The notes under the pieces are model-generated. The model was not told the DNA's origin. It saw nothing but the letters and a program-made list of their open reading frames with translations, and did no database searches. Below are positions 28,455 through 37,777 of a stretch of 64,000 bases of DNA, piece by piece. A program made the position numbers and the translations under genes. Where the stretch lies: contig CBDDJT010000002.1 of the NCBI GenBank assembly GCA_965229765.1, forward strand, positions 682,001 to 746,000, read 5' to 3'. Every line of letters starts with the position of its first letter. The stretch's first letter is position 1. This DNA comes from ASV31 sp965229765 (lineage in GTDB: Bacteria > Pseudomonadota > Alphaproteobacteria > Rhodobacterales > Rhodobacteraceae).

Positions 28455-28463
28455 GTGACTCTC

Positions 28464-29216
28464 CTAGTCGAAGACCGGCAGCCCGCCGATGGCGGATGCC
28501 GCGATGATGGCATAGGCGGTCCAGCGATAGACCCGGTCGCGTGCCGGGTCGAAGATCGCCGATCCCGCCATCACCGAACCAAGATAGACCGGCATGAGCA
28601 CAAGGCCCAGCACCAGCGGTTCCGGCGCAAGCAGCCCCCGAAGCCCGAAGACGCCAAGCAGCATGACGTCGGCGGCCAGCAGGAAAAGAAGCGTGCTGGC
28701 CCGGATCACGGCAGCGGGCAAGGGGCGCGCCATGTAGAGCAGGATCACCGGCGGGCCGCCCAGCCCGAACGCCCCGGCCAGGGCGCCCGAGACCGCGCCG
28801 ATGCCGTAGATCGCCGGCCGCGGCACCGGCCCGTTATAGCGCAGCCCCGACACCAGAAACACCAGCAGCACCAGCGACAGCCCCGAGATCGCCAGCCGAA
28901 ACGGCTCTGCCGGAAGGGTGGTCAGAAGCCATACGCCCAGCGGTATGGACAAGAACGCCCCGGCCGACAGGCGCAGCACGTCGCGCGGATGGCCATCGCG
29001 CAGCGCGCGCGGCACCGCGGGCAGCGGCCCGAAGATGTCGATGACGATCAGGGTGACAAGGGTCCAGACCGGGGGCAGAACCTGCGCGGCGATGGGAAGG
29101 TAGACCAAGCCGGTGCCGAACCCGGCGAAGCCCCGGACCAGCCCGGCCAGCACCACGCCAAGAAAAAGCCAGCCGATGCCGGGGGTCGCGAACGCCGCGG
29201 CCACAAGCTCTGTCAT
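28464..29216 (-). CDS. TauE/SafE family sulfite exporter-like permease
   Basis: The 250-residue product has about eight hydrophobic segments and the TauE/SafE pattern: GIGWLFLGVVLAGLVRGFAGFG near the N terminus and GALAGAFGLGGPPVILLYMA in the middle. Members export sulfite, sulfoacetate or other organosulfur anions. It sits between the Mth938-like gene (nine bases away) and secF, so it is part of the long minus-strand run. Substrate is unassigned. Confidence 0.87.
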   Translation of the reverse strand: MTELVAAAFATPGIGWLFLGVVLAGLVRGFAGFGTGLVYLPIAAQVLPPVWTLVTLIVIDIFGPLPAVPRALRDGHPRDVLRLSAGAFLSIPLGVWLLTTLPAEPFRLAISGLSLVLLVFLVSGLRYNGPVPRPAIYGIGAVSGALAGAFGLGGPPVILLYMARPLPAAVIRASTLLFLLAADVMLLGVFGLRGLLAPEPLVLGLVLMPVYLGSVMAGSAIFDPARDRVYRWTAYAIIAASAIGGLPVFD

Positions 29217-29240
29217 GGGCGCTGCGTCACGGGCGCGCGC

Positions 29241-30209
29241 CTAGCTGTCGGTGTTCGCGAACTGGTTGCCCTGGTTTGCGTCGGGCTTGGACCAGTCGCG
29301 CTTTGTCCCCAGCATGAGGACCACGTTCTTGGCCACGTAGACCGACGAATAGGTGCCGACGATGACACCCCATGTGATGGCGAAGACGAAGCTGCGGATC
29401 ACGTCGCCGCCCAGCACCAGCAACGCGATCAGCGCCAGTAGCGTGGTGCCAGAGGTCATGACCGTGCGCGACAGGGTTTCGTTGACCGACAGGTTCATGA
29501 TCTCCTGAAGCGGCTTTTTCTTGTATTTTATCAGGTTCTCGCGGACCCGGTCGAAGATCACCACCGTGTCGTTGATCGAATAGCCCACGATCGTCAGAAG
29601 CGCGGCGATGGTGGCAAGATCGAACCGGATCTGAAACAGCGAGAAGATGCCGATGGTCAGGATGACGTCATGGAACAGCGCCACGGCCGCGCCAAGCGAG
29701 AACTGCCATTCAAAGCGCAGCCAGATGTAGAACATGATCGCCAGAAGCGACAGTGTGACGGCGATCACGGCGGTCCTGACCAGTTCGCCGGACACCTTGG
29801 GGCCGACGCTTTCCACCGAAGGGAAGGTGATCGACGGATCGACCGATTGCAGCGCGGACTCGACGGATGCCACGACCTCGACGCTGACGCTTTCCTCGCC
29901 TTCCTGGGCCTGGATGCGGACCATCGCGACATGCTGGTCATCCGCGAAGGTGGGGTCGAAAACCTCGCTTATGGTCACGTCGCCAAGGCCCAGGGGGGCG
30001 ATGGCGTCGCGGTAGGCGCCGACATCGACGGCCTGCGTGCTTTCGGTTCGGATCGTGGTGCCGCCGCGAAAGTCGATGCCGAAGTTCAGCCCGATCGTCA
30101 GCCAGGCGACCAGCGATAGCACCATCAGGACCATCGACGCACCGAAGGTGGCTTTGCGGTAGCGGAAGAAGTCGAAGTTCGTGTCCTGCGGAACCAGTCT
30201 CAGGCGCAT
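29241..30209 (-). CDS. secF: Protein translocase subunit SecF
   Basis: The 322-residue product has six membrane helices and a periplasmic domain after the first. The SecF signatures NFGIDFRGGT (46-55 region), GYSINDTVVIFDRVREN and ARTVMTSGTTLLAL-like SRTVMTSGTTLLAL are present. With SecD it uses the proton-motive force to pull proteins through SecYEG. It starts three bases after the end of secD. Confidence 0.97.
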   Translation of the reverse strand: MRLRLVPQDTNFDFFRYRKATFGASMVLMVLSLVAWLTIGLNFGIDFRGGTTIRTESTQAVDVGAYRDAIAPLGLGDVTISEVFDPTFADDQHVAMVRIQAQEGEESVSVEVVASVESALQSVDPSITFPSVESVGPKVSGELVRTAVIAVTLSLLAIMFYIWLRFEWQFSLGAAVALFHDVILTIGIFSLFQIRFDLATIAALLTIVGYSINDTVVIFDRVRENLIKYKKKPLQEIMNLSVNETLSRTVMTSGTTLLALIALLVLGGDVIRSFVFAITWGVIVGTYSSVYVAKNVVLMLGTKRDWSKPDANQGNQFANTDS

Positions 30210-30212
30210 GGC

Positions 30213-31874
30213 TCAGACCTCGATCGTTTTGGGGCGGCGGCGCTCGAACCAGACCACGATCATCACGCGGGTCACGAATATCGCGGTGAAGATCGAGGTC
30301 AGGATCCCAAGCCCCAGGGTCACCGCGAAGCCGCGCACCGGGCCGGAACCCATGGTGAAAAGGATCGTGGCAGTGATGAAGGTGGTGATGTTGGCGTCAA
30401 GGATCGCCGACAGCGCCTTTTCATAGCCAAGCTCGATGGCCCGTGCGGGGCCCTTGGCCGTCTTGAGTTCTTCGCGGATTCGTTCGAACACCAGCACGTT
30501 GGCGTCCACGGCCATGCCGATGGTCAGCACGATACCGGCAATTCCCGGAAGCGTCAGCGTGGCCCCGATCAGCGACAGCAGGCCGAAGATCAGCGCCACG
30601 TTCAAAAGCAGCGCCACATTGGCAAGGATGCCGAAAAAGCCGTAGCTGGCAGCCATGAAGACAAGCACCGCGGCAAAGGCGACCAGTGCGGCGATGCGCC
30701 CGGCCTCTATCGAATCGCGTCCCAGTTCCGGGCCGATGGTGCGTTCTTCGAGGAACACCATTTCCGCGGGCAGCGCCCCCGCCCGCAGAAGCACGGCGAG
30801 CTGGGTCGAATCCGCCACCGAGAAGCTGCCGGTGATCTGGCCCGAGCCGCCCGGGATGGCCTCGCGGATGACGGGGGCAGAGATGACCTCTTCGTCGAGC
30901 ACGATGGCGAACGGGCTGCCAACGTTCTCGGCGGTATACTGGCCGAACTTTCTGGCGCCGGTCGGATTGAAGCGGAAGGTGACGGACGGCAGGCCGTTCT
31001 GGTCGAAGGCGGGTTGTGCGTCGGTCAGATCCTCGCCCGAGACGACGGGGGTCTGTTCGAGGATGTAGTACACGCCCTCGTCGTCCAGCGAGGGATAGAC
31101 CACCGTGCGGGCGCCGCCGTCTTCCTGGGGGTCGCTGGTGCGGCCTATCACCGGGTGGAAGGTCAGCCGCGCCGTGGTTCCGATCAGGCTTTTGAGTTCG
31201 TCGGCAGAGCCGATTCCGGGCACCTGTATCAGGATGCGGTCTTCGCCCTGGCGCTGAATCGTGGGTTCGCGCGTGCCCACTTCGTCGACGCGTCTGCGAA
31301 TGATTTCAAGGGATTGCTGTATGGTGCGGTCGTCGGTAGCGGCGCGCTCTGCTTCCGAGAGGGTGACGATGACGACGTCGCCGTCGCCGGCGATCTCGAT
31401 GTCGTCGGACCCTGCGCCGGTCAGGCTGACCACGGGACGGGCAAGCGCGCGCACAGCCTCGAGCGCGGCGGGCATCCCCTCGGCATTCGAGATGCGCACG
31501 CGCAACTCGTCCGGGGCGCTGTCCTGGCGGCGGATGGTGCCGACGCTGTCACGCTCGTCCCGAAGGGCGTCGCGGATGTCGGGCCACATGCCGTCAAGCC
31601 GGTTGGCATAGACATCGGCCACCTGCACCTCGGCCAGAAGATGCGCGCCGCCCCGCAGGTCGAGGCCAAGGTTCACGAGCCCCGAGGGAAGCCAGCCGGG
31701 CCATTCGGCGACGGCGGCCTCACGCTCGGGCGTGGCGCCCGAAACCGCAATCTCGGCGAGGGCGTCGTTGTGGCTCTCGACCCGTCCGTAGAACAGGTTG
31801 GGCAGCGCAAGGACCAGCCCCGCAGCGACAACGGCCCAGATAACCACCCGTTTCCAAAGGGCAATTTGAAGCAT
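30213..31874 (-). CDS. secD: Protein translocase subunit SecD
   Basis: The 553-residue product has an N-terminal membrane helix followed by the D1 signature LGLDLRGGAHLL. A large periplasmic domain with VPGIGSADELKSLIG follows, then five C-terminal helices with GMAVDANVLVFERIREEL. Length is normal for proteobacterial SecD. It lies between yajC and secF, the usual order, and will be co-transcribed with both. Confidence 0.97.
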   Translation of the reverse strand: MLQIALWKRVVIWAVVAAGLVLALPNLFYGRVESHNDALAEIAVSGATPEREAAVAEWPGWLPSGLVNLGLDLRGGAHLLAEVQVADVYANRLDGMWPDIRDALRDERDSVGTIRRQDSAPDELRVRISNAEGMPAALEAVRALARPVVSLTGAGSDDIEIAGDGDVVIVTLSEAERAATDDRTIQQSLEIIRRRVDEVGTREPTIQRQGEDRILIQVPGIGSADELKSLIGTTARLTFHPVIGRTSDPQEDGGARTVVYPSLDDEGVYYILEQTPVVSGEDLTDAQPAFDQNGLPSVTFRFNPTGARKFGQYTAENVGSPFAIVLDEEVISAPVIREAIPGGSGQITGSFSVADSTQLAVLLRAGALPAEMVFLEERTIGPELGRDSIEAGRIAALVAFAAVLVFMAASYGFFGILANVALLLNVALIFGLLSLIGATLTLPGIAGIVLTIGMAVDANVLVFERIREELKTAKGPARAIELGYEKALSAILDANITTFITATILFTMGSGPVRGFAVTLGLGILTSIFTAIFVTRVMIVVWFERRRPKTIEV

Positions 31875-31895
31875 ACGACGCTGCCTTTCCGGCGG

Positions 31896-32216
31896 TTAGG
31901 AGTTTGCCGGCTCGGTCTTGCTCAGCACCTGGGCAATCGTGGTCTTGACCACGCGGACCTTGACGTTCTCGGCAAGCTCGACCTCGACCTCGTTGTCGTC
32001 CTTGACCTTGGACACCTTGCCGATCAGCCCGCCCTGGGTGACGACCTGGTCGCCGCGGCGCAGCGCCTCGACCATCTTCTGGTGTTCCTTGACCTTCTTC
32101 TGCTGGGGGCGGATCAGCAGGAAATACATGATCGCGAAGATCAGGATCAGGGGCACGAAGCTGGTGAAGGCCGCGGCCCCACCGGCCGCTTGCGCGTAGG
32201 CAGGCGTGACGAACAT
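31896..32216 (-). CDS. yajC: Preprotein translocase subunit YajC
   Basis: The 106-residue product has one membrane helix (about 18-38, ending YFLLIRPQQKKVKEHQ) and a cytoplasmic domain with GDQVVTQGGLIGKVSKV. It is an accessory of the SecDF complex. It is the first gene of the minus-strand run, so the promoter for yajC-secDF and perhaps the ccm genes should lie in the gap beyond 32216. Confidence 0.96.
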   Translation of the reverse strand: MFVTPAYAQAAGGAAAFTSFVPLILIFAIMYFLLIRPQQKKVKEHQKMVEALRRGDQVVTQGGLIGKVSKVKDDNEVEVELAENVKVRVVKTTIAQVLSKTEPANS

Positions 32217-32327
32217 CTGGTCGGTCCTTTACTGTTCGGGGGGCCGGCCCCCCGCGGATTGGCGCGCACCCTATCCGCGCCCCACCGGGCGCGCAAGGCA
32301 GGGGAGGCGGCGAAAACAGGCATCTGC

Positions 32328-32360
32328 ATCACGTCGGCAAAACGTCGGCATACCGTCGGC
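32328..32360. repeat. Three tandem 11-bp units, intergenic
   Basis: The units ATCACGTCGGC, AAAACGTCGGC and ATACCGTCGGC are adjacent and followed by GCCG. Unit length, copy number and the trailing GCCG are the same as in the copy inside nnr at 4027-4059. Confidence 0.8.
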
Positions 32361-32769
32361 GCCGACATCTTCCGCCGTTGCAGCGGCATATAGGGCGTTG
32401 TGCGTGCCGACGCCAGCGTTGAGCCGGGTCAAACGGCCAATCCGTCTGATCGCGCGACGGAGCAGCCAGGCGACCGGCGGGAACGGCGGGGCGGTCAACG
32501 GACCGTTGTCTGCGGCGGTGCGGCGGAATGGACCGGGGATGGGGATGGAAGGGGGGACGAACACCGCGCGATCGGCAGTAAGGCCCGGCCGGGGCGGACC
32601 AGGTGCGAGGCGCTCGGGCAATTCATGCGCGATGGATCGCCTTTCGCCGCGACTCTCCCCATGACTGTGGCCGGATGAAGGGCATTCGATCGTGGATCGA
32701 AAAAGATTCCAGCGTGGTAAGGTTTTCCCCACCTGACGAATTTTTGACCGGCAGGTAAAAGTCCCCTGA

Positions 32770-32830
32770 CTCCGGCGTTGCGTAACGAGTTCTCTGGTTT
32801 CCTTTTGCGAGTGTGATCGTAACGCCGGAG
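32770..32830 (+). promoter_or_regulatory. Long stem-loop upstream of serS
   Basis: Thirteen-base arms, CTCCGGCGTTGCG (32770-32782) and CGTAACGCCGGAG (32818-32830), pair with one G-U and enclose a 35-base loop. The loop contains a pyrimidine run. The structure ends 64 bases before the serS ATG, so it would lie in its leader if transcription starts upstream. It could be a leader element or part of a small RNA on either strand. No known riboswitch pattern was recognised. Confidence 0.5.
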
Positions 32831-32894
32831 CCTCGTTGATCTTTTCCCCCCTCCATGCCATGCCTCGCCCGACCTTGCAGACAGGGCATGACCG

Positions 32895-34187
32895 ATGCAC
32901 GACATCAGAGCGATCCGCGAAACCCCCGAGGCATTCGACGCGGGCCTTGCCCGGCTTGGGCTGGACCCGGCGTCAGCGGCCATTCTCGACATAGACGCCC
33001 GCCGTCGCGCCGCCATCGCCGCCGCCGAGGCCGCCCAGGCCGAGCGCAACGCGGCCTCTAAAGAGGTGGGCGCGGCCAAAGCCCGTGGAGACGAAGCAGA
33101 GTTCGGGCGGCTGCGCGCGCTGGTCGCCGACAAGAAGGACGAGATCGCCCGGCTGGAAGAAGAGGCCAAGGCCGCCGATGCCGAGTTGACGGCGTTGCTG
33201 ATGGGCCTGCCGAACCGGCCCTATGACGACGTGCCGGACGGCGCGGACGAGGCCGACAACGTCGAGATCCGGCGCCGGGGCACGCCGCGCAAGCTGGACT
33301 TTGCGGCGAAGGAGCATTTCGAGCTTGCCGCGGTGCAGGGCGGCATGGACTTCGAGACGGCGGCCAAGCTGTCGGGGTCGCGTTTCGTGCTGCTGTCGGG
33401 CGCGGTGGCGCGCGTCCACCGGGCCCTGGCGCAGTTCATGCTGGACACGCATGTGACCGAGAACGGCCTGACCGAGGCGATCCCGCCGGTTCTGGTGCGT
33501 GACGAGGCGATGTATGGCACCAACCAGCTGCCGAAGTTCGCCGAGGACAGCTATCGCACCACCAATGGCTGGTGGCTGATCCCGACCTCGGAGGTGCCGC
33601 TGACCAACATCGTTGCGGGGCACATCGTGGAAGAAAGCTATCTGCCCCGGCGGTATGTGGCCCACACGATGTGCTTCCGGTCCGAGGCGGGCAGCGCGGG
33701 CAAGGATACGTCGGGGATGCTTCGCCAGCACCAGTTCGAGAAGGTCGAGATGGTGTCGATCACCGCGCCCGACCAGTCCGAGGCGGAACATGCGCGCATG
33801 ACCCGCTGTGCCGAGGACATCCTTGAACGGCTGGGCCTGCCCTATCGCACGGTGGTGCTTTGCACCGGCGACATGGGCTTCGGCGCGCGGCGCACCCATG
33901 ACATCGAGGTCTGGCTGCCCGGGCAGGACACCTATCGCGAGATCAGTTCCGTCTCGACCTGCGGCGACTTTCAGGCCCGGCGGATGAACGCGCGGTTCCG
34001 CCCCGAGGGCGGCGGCAAGCCCGAGTTCGTGCACACGCTGAACGGATCGGGGGTTGCGGTGGGCCGCTGCCTGATCGCGGTGCTGGAAAACGGCCAGCAG
34101 GCCGACGGATCGGTCGATCTGCCCGAGGTGCTGCGGTCCTATCTGGGCGGGCGCGGGCGCATCACGGCGGACGGCGTGCTGGCATGA
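32895..34187 (+). CDS. serS: Seryl-tRNA synthetase
   Basis: The 430-residue class II synthetase charges tRNA-Ser. An N-terminal two-helix coiled-coil arm (about 30-100) grips the tRNA long variable arm. The catalytic core has motif 2 (TMCFRSEAGSAGKDTSGMLRQ, in two parts across residues 257-277), the EISSVSTCGDFQARR segment and motif 3 (NGSGVAVGRCLIAVLEN). It overlaps the following TspO-like gene by four bases. Confidence 0.98.
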   Translation: MHDIRAIRETPEAFDAGLARLGLDPASAAILDIDARRRAAIAAAEAAQAERNAASKEVGAAKARGDEAEFGRLRALVADKKDEIARLEEEAKAADAELTALLMGLPNRPYDDVPDGADEADNVEIRRRGTPRKLDFAAKEHFELAAVQGGMDFETAAKLSGSRFVLLSGAVARVHRALAQFMLDTHVTENGLTEAIPPVLVRDEAMYGTNQLPKFAEDSYRTTNGWWLIPTSEVPLTNIVAGHIVEESYLPRRYVAHTMCFRSEAGSAGKDTSGMLRQHQFEKVEMVSITAPDQSEAEHARMTRCAEDILERLGLPYRTVVLCTGDMGFGARRTHDIEVWLPGQDTYREISSVSTCGDFQARRMNARFRPEGGGKPEFVHTLNGSGVAVGRCLIAVLENGQQADGSVDLPEVLRSYLGGRGRITADGVLA

Positions 34188-34921
34188 GCGGGGCCGAGGG
34201 CGCGCGCGACACCGCCCGCATGAAGGCGGTGCTGGTGCTGGCGGCGACGCTGGCCTTCGTCATGGCGCCCTTTGCCAGCGACAGTTTCGGCGGGTTCGAG
34301 CCGTCGCTGTTTCCAGTGCCGCAGGACGATCCGCCGGTGCAGCCGGCGGGCTATGCCTTCTCGATCTGGGGCGTGATCTACATCTGGCTGATCGCCCATG
34401 CGGGATATGGCCTGTTCCTGCGCGCGGACGACCCGGCGTGGGACGCCACGCGCTGGCCGATGATCGTCAGCCTTGTCGTCGGCGCGCCGTGGATCGCGGT
34501 GGCGGGGATGAACGCGCTGGCCGCCACCGCGATGATCTGGGTGATGCTTGGCGGCGCGGCGCTGGCGCTGGTGCGCGCGGCGGGGCATGGCGACCGTTGG
34601 TGGCTGGCCGCGCCAATCGGGCTTTATGCAGGCTGGCTGACGGCGGCCAGTTGCGTGTCGGTGGGGCTTGTCGGCGCGGGCTGGGGGGTTGTCCTTGGCG
34701 CGCTTGGCTGGGCCTGGGTGGCGCTTGTGCTGGCGCTGGTGCTGGCGCTTTGGATGCTGCGGCGGGCCCCGGTGCCCGAATACGCCGTGGCGGTGATCTG
34801 GGCGCTGGTGGCGGTGGCGGCGGCCAACATGGGCAGCGCGACGATCCTTGCGCTGGCCGCGATCGCCGCGGCGGCGCTTTTGGCGGTCGGCGCGGTCGGG
34901 GCGTTGCGGCAACGCAGTTGA
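34184..34921 (+). CDS. TspO/MBR-like tryptophan-rich membrane protein
   Basis: The 245-residue product is highly hydrophobic with about seven predicted helices. The segment AGYAFSIWGVIYIWLIAHAGYGL resembles the TspO/MBR hallmark FSIWGPIY. TspO itself has about 160 residues and five helices, so this is the longer tryptophan-rich sensory-protein-like type. Rhodobacter TspO is an outer-membrane tetrapyrrole sensor; the role of this type is unknown. Its ATG overlaps the serS stop (ATGA), so it is probably translated from the same mRNA. Confidence 0.7.
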   Translation: MSGAEGARDTARMKAVLVLAATLAFVMAPFASDSFGGFEPSLFPVPQDDPPVQPAGYAFSIWGVIYIWLIAHAGYGLFLRADDPAWDATRWPMIVSLVVGAPWIAVAGMNALAATAMIWVMLGGAALALVRAAGHGDRWWLAAPIGLYAGWLTAASCVSVGLVGAGWGVVLGALGWAWVALVLALVLALWMLRRAPVPEYAVAVIWALVAVAAANMGSATILALAAIAAAALLAVGAVGALRQRS

Positions 34922-34946
34922 CGCAACCGGCGTTTGCACCGATACT
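34918..34946 (+). promoter_or_regulatory. Sigma-70 type promoter
   Basis: TTGACG (34918-34923) and GATACT (34941-34946) are separated by exactly 17 bases. Transcription would start near 34953, leaving a leader of about 23 bases with AAGGGGAG before the ATG at 34976. It overlaps the last codon of the upstream gene. Confidence 0.65.
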
Positions 34947-34975
34947 TTCGCCAACGAACATAAGGGGAGCGCAAG

Positions 34976-36772
34976 ATGCCCCAGGCGGCGAGCAGCAAGC
35001 CGAATTCAATGAAAGCCGCGGTCGGAGACCTTCCGCCGCCGCTGTATGACGAGGTGATAGAGACACGCGGGGTACGCATCCCCTTCGTGCCTGACATCAT
35101 CACCCCCCGCATCGAACGTCCGATGCGGGCCAACAAGTACGAGGCGGGCGAGGTCGGGCTGTTGCAGCGCCACCTGCGCCCGGACGACCGGGTGCTGGAC
35201 CTTGGGGCGGGCGTCGGCCTTGTCTCGACCGTGGCGGCGCAGGCGGTGCCCGAAGGCGGTGTGACCGCCGTCGAGGCGAACCCGGCAATGCTGCCGCTGA
35301 TCCAGGAGACCTATCGCCTGAACGGGGTCGAGGGCGTGGACCTGCGCAATGCGGTCGTGGCCGAGAAGGGATCCAACACCAAGGCGTCCTTCTTCATGCG
35401 CGCCGATTTCTGGGCCTCGTCGATGGAGCCGGACAGCCGCCCCTACGAGGCCGAGGAAAAGGTCGCCGTGCTGGGCATCGGCAAGCTGTTGTCCGAGGTG
35501 CGGCCAACGGTGATTTCCTGCGACATCGAGGGGGCCGAGCTTGACCTTTTCGAGGCGGCCGACCTGTCGGACGTGCGGCTGGTGATCGTCGAGGTGCATC
35601 CAAAGGTCTACGGACAAGAGGGCGTCGCGCGCGTGGTGGCGGCGTTGCAGCGGCAGGGGCTGCGCCAGCACCGCCAGCGGCGGTCCTCAACGGTGCGCGT
35701 GTTCGAAAGGGTTCCGGCAGAGGTGGCTCTGGCCGATCCCGCGCTGGCGCCCTGGCCGCCCGAGGCGCCGCGCATCCTTGCCATGAGCTGCATGAAGGAC
35801 GAGGGCCCGTTCATCCTCGAATGGCTCGCCTGGCACAAGGCGATGGGGATGACCGACCTTTACGTCTTTACCAACGATTGTTCGGACGGGACCGATCTTC
35901 TGCTGGACCGGCTGGAAGAGATGGGCGAGCTGAAGCACCTGCCCAACCCGGCCAAGGTAACGGAAACCGCCGCTCTGCAGCCCTTTGCGCTGAAATACAT
36001 GCAGCAGTTCCGTGCCTTCCGCGAGGCGGATTTCTTCCTTTCCTTCGATGTGGACGAGTTCTTCAACATCCGCGTGGGCGACGGCAGCTTTGCCGCGCTG
36101 TTCCAGGCCGTGCCAGAGTTCGACGTGTTGTCGGTCAGCGAGATCCTGCACGGCGCGAACGGCAACGAGCACTACAGCCCCGGCTGGCTGACCGAAATGT
36201 TCCCGCGCCACCGCACGCTGGACCCGGGGCCGCGCAAGGCCAAGGTGGGGGTGAAATCCATCGTGCGGCTGTCGGACCGGGTGGCGCAGGTGCGCAACCA
36301 CCGCCCCGACCTGCGAGAGGATCTTTCGGACCCGGTGTGGCTGGATGGGTCGGGGCAGCGGATGCCCGAGTTGCTGGAGCAGGCCGACCAGAACGGCGCG
36401 GACTGCCGTGGTCGCTATGCCCTTGCAAGTCTTGAACATTTTGCGCTGCGATCGCTTGAAAGCTTTCTGGTCAAGATGTACCGCGGCGGCGTGGTGCGCG
36501 GCATGATGGCCAGCCCGCGGTACTGGCGGATGCGCAACACCAACGCCGAGTCGGCGGTGGACCTGTCGCCCGGCGTGGCGCGGGCGCGGGAATACCACAA
36601 GCGGTTCGAGGCCGACGCAGAGCTGATGCGCAGGCACGAGGCCTGCGTTGCATCCCACATGGCGCGCATCGCCGAGTTGAAGGACATCGACGTCTTCCGC
36701 GAGCGGCGCACCTGGATCCTTGAAAACGCGTGGGGGGACGGCACCGACCCGGTGCCCGAGGCCGCGGAGTGA
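34976..36772 (+). CDS. FkbM methyltransferase - glycosyltransferase family 2-like fusion
   Basis: The 598-residue product joins two enzymes. Residues 20-250 are an FkbM-type SAM methyltransferase (VLDLGAGVGLVS, VTAVEANPAML, ISCDIEGAELDLFEAADL). Residues 265-520 resemble the Glyco_tranf_2_4/GT92-like group: MSCMKDEGPFILEWLAWHKAMG, then YVFTNDCSDGTD, and the metal-binding FDVDEFF. Together they may add and methylate a sugar on a surface glycan. It has its own promoter and an AAGGGGAG ribosome binding site, and is followed by another FkbM gene. Confidence 0.88.
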   Translation: MPQAASSKPNSMKAAVGDLPPPLYDEVIETRGVRIPFVPDIITPRIERPMRANKYEAGEVGLLQRHLRPDDRVLDLGAGVGLVSTVAAQAVPEGGVTAVEANPAMLPLIQETYRLNGVEGVDLRNAVVAEKGSNTKASFFMRADFWASSMEPDSRPYEAEEKVAVLGIGKLLSEVRPTVISCDIEGAELDLFEAADLSDVRLVIVEVHPKVYGQEGVARVVAALQRQGLRQHRQRRSSTVRVFERVPAEVALADPALAPWPPEAPRILAMSCMKDEGPFILEWLAWHKAMGMTDLYVFTNDCSDGTDLLLDRLEEMGELKHLPNPAKVTETAALQPFALKYMQQFRAFREADFFLSFDVDEFFNIRVGDGSFAALFQAVPEFDVLSVSEILHGANGNEHYSPGWLTEMFPRHRTLDPGPRKAKVGVKSIVRLSDRVAQVRNHRPDLREDLSDPVWLDGSGQRMPELLEQADQNGADCRGRYALASLEHFALRSLESFLVKMYRGGVVRGMMASPRYWRMRNTNAESAVDLSPGVARAREYHKRFEADAELMRRHEACVASHMARIAELKDIDVFRERRTWILENAWGDGTDPVPEAAE

Positions 36773-36876
36773 CGCGCGCCGGGCCAGTGCTGCCCGGCCA
36801 CAGAGAACGAACAGAGCCCGAAACGGGCCAGAGGCGGACGTTACAGGCACGGCAACCGGCAGAGCGGAGAGACCAA

Positions 36877-37770
36877 GTGAAGGACACGACAACCCGTGAG
36901 AAGGCGCCAGCGCCGGTTGACCTGCTGCTGGGGGGGCTGGCCCCAAAGGCGCCGACGCGGGTGGCCGACGTGGGCGCCAACCCGCTGACCCCCCCGCCCT
37001 ATCAGGACCTGATGGATCGCGGCGGCTGTCATGTCTACGGGTTCGAGCCGCAGGCCGAGGCGTTCGAGAACCTTCAGCGCAGCGCGACGGCCTACGAGAC
37101 CTACTTTCCCGCCGCCGTGGGCGATGGCGGCGAGGTGGAGCTGAAGATCTACAACGACAGCGGCCTGACATCCGTCTTCGCGCCAGAGATGGGGCCGATC
37201 CGGTTTCTTGGCCGGTCGCGCCACAACATCGGCATCCGCGAGCGGGTGACGATGGAAACCCGGCGGCTGGACGCGATCGACGAGATCGAGCGCATCGACC
37301 TGCTGAAGATCGACGTGCAGGGCGCCGAGGTGGACGTGTTCAAGGGCGCGCGACGCAAGCTGCGCGATTGCCTGGCCGTCATCACGGAGGTGCGGTTCCT
37401 GCAGCTCTACCAGGGCGAACCGATGATCGCCGGGATCGACGCGGAATTGCGCGCGCAGGGGTTCGAGTTTCACAAGTTCCTGTTCCTGAAGGAAAAGGTG
37501 ATCCCGAATTCCCAGATCCACCGGCTGCGGCGGCCGCGCCACCGCAACCAGGTGATCGACGGCGACGCGGTCTACATCCGCGACATGGGCACGCCCGAGG
37601 CGTTCTCTGACGAGGACCTGAAGCATATGGCGATTCTTGCCGCGGGCGTGATCGAGAGCCACGATCTGGTCCTGCATTGCCTCGATCACCTTGTGGCGCG
37701 CGGCGCGGTGCCCCGCGATCTGCCCGCGCGCTACGTCGACGGGCTGCCGGCGGACCTTCGCAAGGACTGA
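36877..37770 (+). CDS. FkbM family methyltransferase
   Basis: The 297-residue product has a degenerate motif I (RVADVGANPLTPPPYQDLM), the GCHVYGFEPQAEAFENL segment, and the FkbM signature LLKIDVQGAEVDVFKGA. The start is a GTG at 36877 with GGAGAG six bases upstream; the frame is open to 36730 but without homology. The C-terminal 80 residues lie beyond the methyltransferase core. It follows the FkbM-glycosyltransferase fusion by about 100 bases and probably acts on the same glycan. Confidence 0.85.
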   Translation: MKDTTTREKAPAPVDLLLGGLAPKAPTRVADVGANPLTPPPYQDLMDRGGCHVYGFEPQAEAFENLQRSATAYETYFPAAVGDGGEVELKIYNDSGLTSVFAPEMGPIRFLGRSRHNIGIRERVTMETRRLDAIDEIERIDLLKIDVQGAEVDVFKGARRKLRDCLAVITEVRFLQLYQGEPMIAGIDAELRAQGFEFHKFLFLKEKVIPNSQIHRLRRPRHRNQVIDGDAVYIRDMGTPEAFSDEDLKHMAILAAGVIESHDLVLHCLDHLVARGAVPRDLPARYVDGLPADLRKD

Positions 37771-37777
37771 GCGGGGC

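Larger units (their letters stand above)
32217..32894. other. Long intergenic region between yajC and serS
   Basis: This 678-base gap lies between divergent genes. It contains a three-unit 11-bp tandem repeat (32328-32360), GC-rich sequence without coding signs, and a relatively AT-rich part from about 32690 to 32860 with a strong stem-loop (32770-32830). Frames on both strands exist (for example minus 32623-32889, 88 codons), but none has a ribosome binding site or recognisable product. Promoters for both flanking genes must lie here; I could not place them. Confidence 0.6.

Noticed and set aside
32623..32889. 88-codon minus-strand frame in the yajC-serS gap
   Set aside because: It runs through the strong stem-loop, lacks a ribosome binding site and resembles no protein. 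A structural RNA or leader is more likely.
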